Shown here piece after piece: positions 6,280-13,159 of a stretch of DNA of 14,779 nt; within the stretch, counting starts at the first letter, position 1; every line of letters starts with the position of its first letter. Source of the stretch: RGIG995 sp045635765. GTDB lineage: Bacteria; Bacillota; Clostridia; Oscillospirales; UBA644. The stretch covers positions 1-14,779 of the forward strand of contig JAZTWH010000001.1 in NCBI GenBank assembly GCA_045635765.1, in the 5' to 3' direction. The notes beneath the pieces are model-generated. The model saw only the letters and a list, made by a program, of their open reading frames with translations, did not search any database and was not told the origin of the DNA. Both the position numbers and the translations under genes were made by a program.

Positions 6280-7734
6280 TTATTTGCCCAAGACGGGGAT
6301 GACGAAGATGGGGGAATCGGAATGGCCCATGATGGGGGAATCCACGATGATGCGGTTCAGGCCCTTCAGTTCTTCCGTTGCGGTCAAGGTGAAGGTGCAG
6401 CTGCCGCAATCGTACAGCTGATGGTCAACGTAGACCCGAGCACATTTGGATTGGGCGGTGATGCCTTCGGGCAGAATCAGCCGAACGTCTGCGGACACGG
6501 GCATACAAAGCCGATTCAGGAATACGATGCGGACGGTGATGGATTCACCCACGGTGATCCGGGGTTCCTTATCGTATTCGACCCGAATTCTCAGTGCGGC
6601 GGAATCCCAAGCCTGGAAGGAATACCGGGGACGGGAGAGGGGTTCCCGGTCATAATCGTAATGGTGCTTAATGTAAGCGATTTTCGGAGGATCGTGGGGC
6701 TCGAGGACCGTTTCTCCGTCGGTGAATTCCATGGGGAGGTCGTGAGCCAGCAGCACGGCAGGGATCTGATTCATCACCCGTTCGGTGAGGATGGTGCAGT
6801 CGCTGATGGAACGGACCCGGTTGTAACCCAGGTTGACGGAGCAGGTAATGATCCGTTCTCCGATGTAATCTGCCCAATCGGAAGGAATTCCCTTGGTTCC
6901 GTAGAGGATACCCAAGAACGCACCTACGGTAGCACCGGTACAGTCGGTATCGTCACCGCAGTTTACGGCGGTCAGAACGGATTTTTTGAAATCCCCTTCG
7001 CCATAGAGGAGGCCGATGATGCAGAATCCTACGTTTGCGGGAGCTTGGAACCAGCCGATATCAGCGGATTGCTCTACCAATTCGTTGCGGACGTCTCTCC
7101 AGTCTTTTCCGGCGTCGTAGCCTTCCATAACGGTACGAACGGCCTTAGCCACACGGCTATCGGGAGAGATGGCGGCCAAGGCTTCCTCAATGATAGCCCG
7201 GATGTCGCTCTTGAAGAATGCCAGGGACTCGAGGGTAGCAGTGAACTGCTCTGCAACGGTGCCTTCGCCGAAGCCGTGGTCGATGCAGGCGTCCTCATAA
7301 GCGTATCTGCGGGCAATCTCCGGATATCCGGGAGCAAGGCAAGCCCAGATCTCAGAACGGATCCAAGCACCGTTGGAATGTTTCCACTGAGTATTTTCAA
7401 CCTCGCCGGACATGGGAGCGGGAAGTCCTCCCAAAATGTTAGCCTTTCCAACGCCGTACTCATTCCAGGCGGGAGGAATGTAGGACATCCAATACTCCGA
7501 CAGCGTCTGGGCGGTCAGGCGATGGGGGCCCATTTCTTCCAAGGCACAGAGCCAGACCAGCTGGAGATCCAGGTCGTCGTTGGGCAGGGGTTCCCCCTTG
7601 GGAGAAGTAAAGCCTTTGATGTCAAACATATCGGTCAGACATTCAAAGGGAGTCCCAATGGTTCCCCCGATGTTTTTCCCGATCCAGCAGGCGTGGATCT
7701 TATCCCGGATAAAATCGCGGTTCATTTTTACCAT
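6280..7734 (-). CDS. ADP-ribosylglycohydrolase-family protein (DraG/ARH-like) with C-terminal beta domain
   Basis: 484 residues. Family members are Mg-dependent enzymes that remove ADP-ribose from proteins or small molecules; the substrate here is unknown. Family signatures are NDDLD at 52-56 near the N-terminus and GDDTDCTGATVGAFLG at 260-274, whose aspartates (D53, D54, D261, D262, D264) are the expected metal ligands. The segment IRSEIWACLAPGYPEIARRYAYEDACIDH (about 125-153) is the usual helical core pattern. Residues 373-484, after the catalytic part, look like an extra beta-sandwich, so the protein is longer than a bare ARH domain of about 300. The start at 7734 has AAGGAAGG eight bases upstream; the ATG three codons later has worse spacing. 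There is no signal peptide, so it is cytoplasmic. It follows an AraC-type regulator on the same strand but has its own promoter and a palindrome over it. It may act on carbohydrate-linked nucleosides rather than on protein, which I cannot decide. Confidence 0.87.
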   Translation of the reverse strand: MVKMNRDFIRDKIHACWIGKNIGGTIGTPFECLTDMFDIKGFTSPKGEPLPNDDLDLQLVWLCALEEMGPHRLTAQTLSEYWMSYIPPAWNEYGVGKANILGGLPAPMSGEVENTQWKHSNGAWIRSEIWACLAPGYPEIARRYAYEDACIDHGFGEGTVAEQFTATLESLAFFKSDIRAIIEEALAAISPDSRVAKAVRTVMEGYDAGKDWRDVRNELVEQSADIGWFQAPANVGFCIIGLLYGEGDFKKSVLTAVNCGDDTDCTGATVGAFLGILYGTKGIPSDWADYIGERIITCSVNLGYNRVRSISDCTILTERVMNQIPAVLLAHDLPMEFTDGETVLEPHDPPKIAYIKHHYDYDREPLSRPRYSFQAWDSAALRIRVEYDKEPRITVGESITVRIVFLNRLCMPVSADVRLILPEGITAQSKCARVYVDHQLYDCGSCTFTLTATEELKGLNRIIVDSPIMGHSDSPIFVIPVLGK

Positions 7735-7758
7735 AACAAATACCTTCCTTTCAAAAAT

Positions 7759-7794
7759 AAATACCGTATGATTTTATTGTATCACACGGTATTT
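7759..7794. promoter_or_regulatory. Large inverted repeat over the glycohydrolase promoter (candidate operator)
   Basis: Plus-strand arms AAATACCGTATGAT (7759-7772) and ATCACACGGTATTT (7781-7794) match as an inverted repeat at 13 of 14 positions with an 8-base spacer. The spacer holds most of the -10 element, so a bound protein would block RNA polymerase. As RNA it would also form a hairpin followed by a T-rich stretch, so a terminator role for the upstream regulator transcript is an alternative. Confidence 0.65.
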
Positions 7795-7804
7795 TTTTTG
7801 TCAA
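7776..7804 (-). promoter_or_regulatory. Sigma-A-type promoter of the glycohydrolase gene
   Basis: On the minus strand, -35 TTGACA (7799-7804), a 17-base spacer ending in TGA (extended -10) and -10 TACAAT (7776-7781). The transcript would start near 7769, with a leader of about 35 bases. Confidence 0.85.
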
Positions 7805-7807
7805 TTT

Positions 7808-7827
7808 CAGTTATTTACTTGTAACTG
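7808..7827. promoter_or_regulatory. Inverted repeat just upstream of the glycohydrolase -35 (possible activator site)
   Basis: CAGTTA (7808-7813) and TAACTG (7822-7827) are perfect inverted arms with an 8-base spacer, starting three bases upstream of the -35. The 3' side overlaps a second palindrome, GTAACTGTTAC (7821-7831), which covers the stop codon of the regulator gene. The position suits an activator such as the neighbouring AraC-family protein, but that link is inference. Confidence 0.35.
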
Positions 7828-8685
7828 TTACGATTTTTTACTTTTCCGATAATCCTGGGGAGTCATGCCCGTTTTTTCCTTCAGCAGTCGGTAAAATCCC
7901 GCCTTTCGGGGGAACCCGGACCGGGAGACGATCTCTTCTACCGAAAGATTGGTTTCGGTCAGCAATTCCATGGCCTTTTCCAGGCGGCTTTGGTTGATGA
8001 ATTCCGTGACGGTGACTCCGTAATGCTCCTTAAAAATTCGGCTAAAATAGGACGGATTGTAAAAACATTTTTTCGCCAAATCCTCCAGCGTCAGCTTTTC
8101 ACTGCAGTTGTGGCGGATGTACGATAAAAATTCCGGCGTCAGACCCGCCGTCTCCTCCATGCCGCTTCCCCGGGACATTTTGCGGAACACCATGGTCAAA
8201 AGCACCGTGATCTGGGCCTTGAGTACCGTCACGAAACCCGGCTCTTTCCCCGTCATTTCGCTCTTCATATCCCAGAGCAGTCCCTCCACTCTCAGCCGTT
8301 CGGGGCCGGAAAAACGGACCAGAGCCGCCGTTTGGTCCACATCCTTTTGGAAATGGGAAAAGGACGAAATCGTCAGAAGCTCAAAGGCATTTTCGGAATC
8401 AATAAGCTTTTCGCTGATCCATTCGGGATCCAACAAAATATTGCAAATTTCCATTTCGGAATCGGTGCGGAAATAGTGAACCTGGCAGTAGTTGATCAAG
8501 AGCAAGGAGCCTCGGCGTACGGGATATTCCACCCCGTCAATGCCGTGGATTCCGGAACCGCTGAGGATGTAGACCAGTTCAATAAATTCATGCAAATGCT
8601 CCGACTCGCTTCCTGTGATCCGATGGGTCGTCACATCGACCCCGGACCCGTCCCGGAAGCAACGGTCCTTCGTATAGGTATACAT
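7828..8685 (-). CDS. AraC-family transcriptional regulator with cupin-type sensor domain
   Basis: 285 residues from the ATG at 8685. The N-terminal part (about 20-80, with EHLHEFIELVYILSGSG and GSLLLINYCQVHYF) is the cupin-like ligand-binding fold of AraC regulators, which usually bind a sugar or related metabolite. The C-terminus (about 182-283) carries the two helix-turn-helix motifs: TLEDLAKKCFYNPSYFSRIFKE (199-220) and SVEEIVSRSGFPRKAGFYRLLKE (248-270), ending in KTGMTPQDYR. It binds DNA and most likely activates or represses the glycohydrolase gene 93 bases downstream on the same strand. The start was chosen because GGGGGTG lies four bases upstream of 8685. A TTG at 8751 would add 22 residues that match nothing in the family and has no ribosome binding site. 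I see no clear promoter between trpS and this gene. The ligand cannot be told from sequence. Confidence 0.9.
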   Translation of the reverse strand: MYTYTKDRCFRDGSGVDVTTHRITGSESEHLHEFIELVYILSGSGIHGIDGVEYPVRRGSLLLINYCQVHYFRTDSEMEICNILLDPEWISEKLIDSENAFELLTISSFSHFQKDVDQTAALVRFSGPERLRVEGLLWDMKSEMTGKEPGFVTVLKAQITVLLTMVFRKMSRGSGMEETAGLTPEFLSYIRHNCSEKLTLEDLAKKCFYNPSYFSRIFKEHYGVTVTEFINQSRLEKAMELLTETNLSVEEIVSRSGFPRKAGFYRLLKEKTGMTPQDYRKSKKS

Positions 8686-8778
8686 ACAACACCCCCATTT
8701 TTTCGCTTCGTTTTCCTCAGTGCCGCAGAAGAATACCCCGCTACATCCCAAGAAAAACAGGAAACACGGCCCATTTTA

Positions 8779-8810
8779 CGAAAAAGGCACCACCGAACCG
8801 TGATGCCTTT
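8779..8810 (-). terminator. Rho-independent terminator of trpS
   Basis: On the minus strand, stem AAGGCATCAC/GTGGTGCCTT (10 bp with one G-U pair; plus-strand arms 8784-8793 and 8800-8809), loop GGTTCG, then a short T run. It begins 12 bases past the trpS stop codon. Confidence 0.85.
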
Positions 8811-8820
8811 TCTTCATTAT

Positions 8821-9810
8821 TCAGATTTTTAAAGACATCGCTTCTTTGATCTTTGCGATATTTTCATCGCCGATCTTGTTTGCCTTGTCGGAGCCGGCAT
8901 TGACGATCTGCCGGACCTCGTCCATGTGGGCTTCATAGTACGCTCTGCGTTCCCGGAAGGGATCCAAAAGGCCGTTGAGCTTTTCCGCAAGACGCTTCTT
9001 GCAGGCAACGCAACCAATCAGGCCTCCCTTACAACGCTCGCAAATATCTTCGTATTCTTCTTCGTTGAACACTTTATGATATTTGCTGACGGAACAAATA
9101 TCGGGATGTCCGGGATCCTTGGCCCGGATCCGGGAAGCATCGGTCACCGCAAGGCGAATCTTTTCGTTGATCACGTCCGCGGGATCGGACAAATAGATGG
9201 CATTGCCCAGGGATTTCCCCATTTTGCTGTTCCCGTCCAGGCCCATCAGGCGGGTGCAGGAAGAAAGCATGGCCTTGGGCTCCGCCAAAGAAGTCCCGTA
9301 CAGATCGTTCATCCGACGGACCAGCTTACGGGCAATTTCAATATGAGGAAGCTGATCCTCCCCCACCGGGACCAATTCGGCGTTACAGAAGGTAATATCC
9401 GCCGCCTGGCTGACCGGGTATCCCAAAAAGCCGTAGGTCATGTCGTTATAGCCATAGTTGGCGGCCTCCGTCTTGATGGTGGGATTGTGGCGGAGAGTAT
9501 TCACGCTGACCAGCATGGAATAGAACACCGTCAGCTCCGCAATGGCCTTGATCTGCGATTGCTGTACGAAGGTGACCTTATTGGGATCGAGGCCCACGGA
9601 CAAATTGTCGATGGCAACGTCATAGATGCTTCCGTTAATGAGAGAAGGATTCTCAAAATGTGTGGTCAAGGCCTGAATATCGGCCATCAGAATAAAGGTC
9701 TCGTAATCGTCCTGGAGACGGACCCGGTTCTGCAAACTGCCCACGTAATGCCCCAAATGAAGCTTCCCCGTGGTGCGGTCACCGGTCAGGATGCGTTTCT
9801 GTCGTGCCAT
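8821..9810 (-). CDS. trpS: Tryptophanyl-tRNA synthetase
   Basis: 329 residues. It charges tRNA-Trp with tryptophan in the cytoplasm (class I synthetase). The HIGH-type motif is HLGH (18-21) and the KMSKS-type motif is KMGKS (196-200). C239, C260, C267 and C270 are spaced C-x20-C-x6-C-x2-C, close to the C-x22-C-x6-C-x2-C pattern of Thermotoga-type TrpRS that holds a 4Fe-4S cluster near the anticodon-binding part; an extra C257 is also present. The start at 9810 has GGAG ten bases upstream. A GTG at 9840 would open the frame 10 residues earlier but lies only about seven bases after the predicted transcription start, with no ribosome binding site. The leader is about 37 bases, too short for a T-box, so tRNA-sensing control is not apparent. 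It is a monocistronic unit between a CLC transporter and an AraC regulator. Confidence 0.96.
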   Translation of the reverse strand: MARQKRILTGDRTTGKLHLGHYVGSLQNRVRLQDDYETFILMADIQALTTHFENPSLINGSIYDVAIDNLSVGLDPNKVTFVQQSQIKAIAELTVFYSMLVSVNTLRHNPTIKTEAANYGYNDMTYGFLGYPVSQAADITFCNAELVPVGEDQLPHIEIARKLVRRMNDLYGTSLAEPKAMLSSCTRLMGLDGNSKMGKSLGNAIYLSDPADVINEKIRLAVTDASRIRAKDPGHPDICSVSKYHKVFNEEEYEDICERCKGGLIGCVACKKRLAEKLNGLLDPFRERRAYYEAHMDEVRQIVNAGSDKANKIGDENIAKIKEAMSLKI

Positions 9811-9853
9811 ATTAAAGGATCTCCAATCACGTAATTTCACTTAGATACGATAC

Positions 9854-9882
9854 ATTATAACATATCCCGCAAAAAAAAACAA
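9854..9882 (-). promoter_or_regulatory. Promoter of trpS
   Basis: On the minus strand, -35 TTGTTT (9877-9882), a 17-base spacer that includes six Ts and ends in TGT (extended -10), and -10 TATAAT (9854-9859). The start would be near 9847. Confidence 0.75.
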
Positions 9883-9964
9883 GAGGTTTGGGAAAAATCT
9901 CTCCCGAGATTTGTACATTTGTCAAAAATCTCTGCGGAGGTTTGTACATTTGTCAAAAATCTCT
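9883..9964. repeat. Two 28-bp direct repeats (31-bp period) plus one shortened copy
   Basis: Copies at 9906-9933 and 9937-9964 differ at a single base (GAGATTTG or GAGGTTTG, then TACATTTGTC AAAAATCTCT). A shortened copy at 9883-9902 lacks the TACATTTGTC middle. The ends of a unit are complementary (GAGATTT/AAATCTC), so each can fold as a hairpin. On the minus strand each full unit contains TTGACA. They fill the gap between the clc stop codon and the trpS promoter. With the 9-base T run at 9871-9879 they may also end the clc transcript, since AGAGATTT/AAACCTCT forms an imperfect stem just before it. Confidence 0.8.
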
Positions 9965-9990
9965 ATCCGGATCCGTTCCCATCTGAAAAA

Positions 9991-11550
9991 TCACGCCCCC
10001 GACGGTTTTCCCACCAGATCTTCGATCTGCTCCGCGGTCAGATCCGGGTCCCAGGTCTGGTAATGGAGATGCAGTACGTCGCCCTCGGAAATCTCCCCTC
10101 TTCCCCGGGCGGCGGCAGGATTGCGGTCTACGGAAAGGACCATGCAGGAAGGAGGCCAAAGAACGTCCCGAATCTCCTTGCCGATCACAAAGGAATCGGG
10201 GCGGACGGTAAATTCCCGGTCGACGGTTTTCCGTTCCTTACCCTTTCGGATCCCCTCGACCTTCTGCTCCAAGACCGCCTCCAAAAATCCCGTCACCCCA
10301 AAGCTTTCAACCACCACGTATGCCAAAGCAACACCCAGGATCAGGGGCAGAATGTTGTTTAATCCGAACAAGGCTTCCACCCCAAAGCAAACCGCCATCA
10401 GGGGAGTTCTGGAGGAGGCTCCCAAAAAGGAACACATTCCCACCAGGACCAAGACAGAGACGTAGCTTTCCGGGAGAAGACCGGAAGCCGCCAAGGCCTT
10501 TCCGCAAAGTCCTCCCAGCAAAGCCCCAAAAGCGAGAGACGGAACGAACAACCCCCCGGTGACCCCCAAATGATTGGCAAAAATCAGCAACAAAGCCCGA
10601 AGGCACAGAACCAGAAGCAGCGAAAGACCTAATCCTTCTCCCTCCAACAATTCCTCAATCAGCCCGTGTCCCGAGCCCACGAACCGGCCGGACAGCAAGC
10701 CCAACGCCCCGGTTGCAACAAAGACCAGAACCACGGGAAGGAAGGGAGGAATCTTCTTCGGTTTTTGGACCCAGTCTCCCAAATGACGGTAGACTTTGGT
10801 AAACAACACGGCGACCGCACCGCAAAGCAACCCCACCGTCAAGGGTGCCCACAAATAACGGAGAGGCAGAGCCTCTTCCGCCACGAAGTGAAACATCTGC
10901 CAGGAAGAGCCGGAGAGCCCGAAGAGGAACTTGGCCGTCATGGAGCCAAAGACCGACGTCATGGCGGAAACCATCAAAAGCATGGGCGAAAACCGTTCGT
11001 GAGCCTCTTCAAAGGCAAACAGAATCCCCGTCAGGGGTGCCCCTGTAGCGGCGGAAAAGCCGGCACAGGCCCCACCGGTCATCACGTATCGGTCCCACGC
11101 CGGATGATTCCGTCCAAACGTGCGTACCACGCCCCGGCCTATGGCCGTCCCCATCTGAACACTGGGGCCTTCGGTCCCTAAAGGGATTCCGGCAAGATAC
11201 GTGACCATGGCCGAAAAAAATCCCCCCAGGATACACCGCAACCAACGGAAGGTCAACAGTCCCCGAAGCAATCCCACGGCGGTGGGGATTCCTCCGCCCC
11301 GGCAATCGGGAATATGGTACAAAAACAGCCAAGAAAGGAGCCCCAAGCCGGCGGTGCCGACCGCAAACAGCGGAAGGGCGGCCGGATGCACCCGCACAAA
11401 TCCGTAGATTAGGGAGGACAGGTGACCGACTCCTGCGGCGGCCCAGCGGAAAACAAAGATTAACCCCCCAGCCAAAATTCCCGTCACCGCCGAGAATACC
11501 ACGCAGGGAAGAAAAATATTTTTAACATAAGTTACACGGCTTCGCTCCAT
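9991..11550 (-). CDS. CLC-family anion channel/antiporter with C-terminal TrkA_C-like domain
   Basis: 519 residues. CLC proteins are membrane homodimers that move chloride or other anions, often in exchange for protons. Hydrophobic helices run from about 10 to 425. The selectivity motifs are GGGIP (85-89), GTEGP (125-129) and GGLFVP (332-337). The gating glutamate is E127, and the internal proton-path glutamate of antiporters appears as E182 in LFAFEE, so an H+-coupled antiporter is more likely than a channel. The serine of GSGIP is replaced by G86, and the tyrosine that also coordinates the central anion appears to be F422, so the transported anion is uncertain. Residues 448-515 resemble the TrkA_C/RCK_C regulatory domain. 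The start at 11550 has GGAG eight bases upstream; a TTG two codons earlier is too close to it. It is a single-gene unit divergent from argG. Confidence 0.93.
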   Translation of the reverse strand: MERSRVTYVKNIFLPCVVFSAVTGILAGGLIFVFRWAAAGVGHLSSLIYGFVRVHPAALPLFAVGTAGLGLLSWLFLYHIPDCRGGGIPTAVGLLRGLLTFRWLRCILGGFFSAMVTYLAGIPLGTEGPSVQMGTAIGRGVVRTFGRNHPAWDRYVMTGGACAGFSAATGAPLTGILFAFEEAHERFSPMLLMVSAMTSVFGSMTAKFLFGLSGSSWQMFHFVAEEALPLRYLWAPLTVGLLCGAVAVLFTKVYRHLGDWVQKPKKIPPFLPVVLVFVATGALGLLSGRFVGSGHGLIEELLEGEGLGLSLLLVLCLRALLLIFANHLGVTGGLFVPSLAFGALLGGLCGKALAASGLLPESYVSVLVLVGMCSFLGASSRTPLMAVCFGVEALFGLNNILPLILGVALAYVVVESFGVTGFLEAVLEQKVEGIRKGKERKTVDREFTVRPDSFVIGKEIRDVLWPPSCMVLSVDRNPAAARGRGEISEGDVLHLHYQTWDPDLTAEQIEDLVGKPSGA

Positions 11551-11584
11551 AGACAAAACTCCGAAGAATTATTTTGTTGTACTC

Positions 11585-11613
11585 ATTATAGCACACTTTT
11601 CCTTTTTTTGCAA
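11585..11613 (-). promoter_or_regulatory. Sigma-A-type promoter of the CLC gene
   Basis: On the minus strand, -35 TTGCAA (11608-11613), a 17-base spacer ending GTGTGC (extended -10) and -10 TATAAT (11585-11590). The leader is about 28 bases. The 3' part, GTGTGCTATAAT, is identical to that of the nagB promoter at 14650-14661. Confidence 0.85.
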
Positions 11614-11847
11614 GTGAGTTTCCCATTTCTGCAATCTTCTTTTCGGGTTCCATAAAATCCACGGATTTTTAGATTCAAAAGGACTACCTTCTTTTTTCGC
11701 CGGTCCATTCCGAACCCCGAACTCCCTTCCCCAAAGCCTTTTGCACCTTAAAAGTGAATAATTTTTGCATATATATTAAAATTTTGCATAAAAAACGCAT
11801 ACTTATTCCTTATTTACGAATAAATTGTGAAATATCTTGAAAAATGC
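11614..11847. promoter_or_regulatory. Intergenic region with candidate arginine-repressor (ARG) boxes
   Basis: The gap between the divergent clc and argG genes. The AT-rich part nearest argG holds four (T/C)GCATA half-sites at 11766, 11785, 11796 and (inside the -35) 11849. TTTGCATATATATTAAAA at 11764-11781 matches the ARG-box consensus TNTGNATWWWWATNCANA at 13 of 14 defined positions. A second pair, GCATA(C/G)TTATTC, occurs at 11797-11808 and 11850-11861, 53 bases apart. ArgR control of argGH is the expected regulation, but no argR gene is in the window. I see nothing notable in 11614-11760 apart from a short palindrome at 11654-11669. Confidence 0.5.
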
Positions 11848-11876
11848 TTGCATAGTTATTCGTTTTGTGTTATAAT
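11848..11876 (+). promoter_or_regulatory. Sigma-A-type promoter of argGH
   Basis: -35 TTGCAT (11848-11853), a 17-base spacer ending in TGT (extended -10) and -10 TATAAT (11871-11876). The transcript would start near 11883, with a leader of about 37 bases. A candidate ARG box overlaps the -35. Confidence 0.85.
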
Positions 11877-11919
11877 AACCCCATGTGATTTCAGATACAT
11901 CATACGGAGGTTGATTGAA

Positions 11920-13146
11920 ATGGATAAGAAAGACATCAAAAAGGTAGTCCTCGCTTATTCCGGAGGACTGGACACTTCTATCATTATTGCCTGGCTGAAG
12001 GAAAATTACAACAACTGCGAAGTCATCGCCGTGGCCGGAAACGTAGGTCAGGCAGACGAGCTGGACGGCCTGGAAGAAAAGGCCATCAAGACCGGTGCCA
12101 GCAAGCTGATCGTTGCCGACCTGGTGGACGAGATGGTGGATGAGATTATTATTCCCTCGGTGAAAATGGGGGCGAAATACGAAACCTACCTTTTGGGCAC
12201 CGCCTTTGCCCGTCCCGTCATCGGGAAACGGTTGGCAGAAATTGCTTTGGAGGAAGGGGCCGACGCCATCTGCCACGGTTGCACGGGGAAAGGGAACGAC
12301 CAGGTCCGTTTCGAGCTGGCCATCAAGAGATTCGCTCCCGAAATGAAGATCATTGCCCCCTGGCGGGAATGGGATATTAAATCTCGGGACGAAGAGATCG
12401 ACTATGCGGAGGCACACAACGTTCCTCTGAAGATCAACCGGGAGACCAACTACTCCAAGGACAAGAACCTGTGGCATCTTTCCCACGAGGGCTTGGATCT
12501 GGAGGATCCCGCCAACGAACCCAATTACGACAAGCCCGGATTTTTGGAAATGGGAATCTCTCCCATGCAGGCCCCCGATGCTCCCACCTACGTGACGCTG
12601 GACTTTGAAGCCGGAGCTCCCGTTGCCATCAACGGAGAGAAGATGAAGGCCTCCAAGATCATTGCAAAGCTGAACGAGCTGGGCGGAGCCAACGGCATCG
12701 GGATTATCGACATCGTGGAAAACCGTCTGGTCGGGATGAAGGACCGGGGCGTGTACGAAACTCCCGGCGGAACGATTCTTTATTTTGCCCACGAACAGTT
12801 GGAAATGCTGACCGTAGACAAGGACACTCTCCATCTGAAGCAGAAGTTGGCGGTGGATTACGCCGATCTGATCTACAACGGCAAGTGGTACTCTCCCCTG
12901 CAGGAAGCCCTGACGGCCTTCGCCAACGAATCCAACAAGTACGTTACCGGCACGGTCAAGCTGAAGCTGTATAAGGGCAACATTATTCCCGCAGGAATGA
13001 CCTCTCCCTATTCCCTGTACTCCGAGGACCTTGCCACCTTCGACGAATCGGACTACGATCAGAAAGACTCCCAGGGCTTCATTAACTTGTGGGGACTTCC
13101 CACTAAGGTACAGGCCATGCGGGACGCAAAGATTAACAAGAAATAA
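11920..13146 (+). CDS. argG: Argininosuccinate synthase
   Basis: 408 residues, the usual family length. It joins citrulline and aspartate with ATP to give argininosuccinate, the next-to-last step of arginine synthesis, in the cytoplasm. The N-terminal PP-loop AYSGGLDTS (12-20) binds ATP. YLLGTAFARP (90-99) and CHGCTGKGNDQVRFE (118-132) are the typical citrulline and aspartate binding segments. The start at 11920 is set by GGAGG nine bases upstream (11906-11910). A longer frame from 11827 would begin upstream of the promoter and is not real. argH follows after 13 bases, so both are translated from one mRNA. ARG-box-like sites upstream suggest repression by arginine. Confidence 0.98.
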   Translation: MDKKDIKKVVLAYSGGLDTSIIIAWLKENYNNCEVIAVAGNVGQADELDGLEEKAIKTGASKLIVADLVDEMVDEIIIPSVKMGAKYETYLLGTAFARPVIGKRLAEIALEEGADAICHGCTGKGNDQVRFELAIKRFAPEMKIIAPWREWDIKSRDEEIDYAEAHNVPLKINRETNYSKDKNLWHLSHEGLDLEDPANEPNYDKPGFLEMGISPMQAPDAPTYVTLDFEAGAPVAINGEKMKASKIIAKLNELGGANGIGIIDIVENRLVGMKDRGVYETPGGTILYFAHEQLEMLTVDKDTLHLKQKLAVDYADLIYNGKWYSPLQEALTAFANESNKYVTGTVKLKLYKGNIIPAGMTSPYSLYSEDLATFDESDYDQKDSQGFINLWGLPTKVQAMRDAKINKK

Positions 13147-13159
13147 TTGAGGCTTTATT

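Noticed and set aside
6055..7824. A 589-codon plus-strand open frame opposite the glycohydrolase
   Set aside because: It crosses the glycohydrolase terminator and the promoters on both sides, and its sequence has no recognisable protein features.
9811..9847. A T-box leader for trpS
   Set aside because: The leader is only about 37 bases and has no specifier loop or antiterminator; there is room for neither.
11654..11669. Palindrome AAAATCC-AC-GGATTTT as a terminator
   Set aside because: It lies between divergent genes with no transcript ending there, is AT-rich and has no clean T run.
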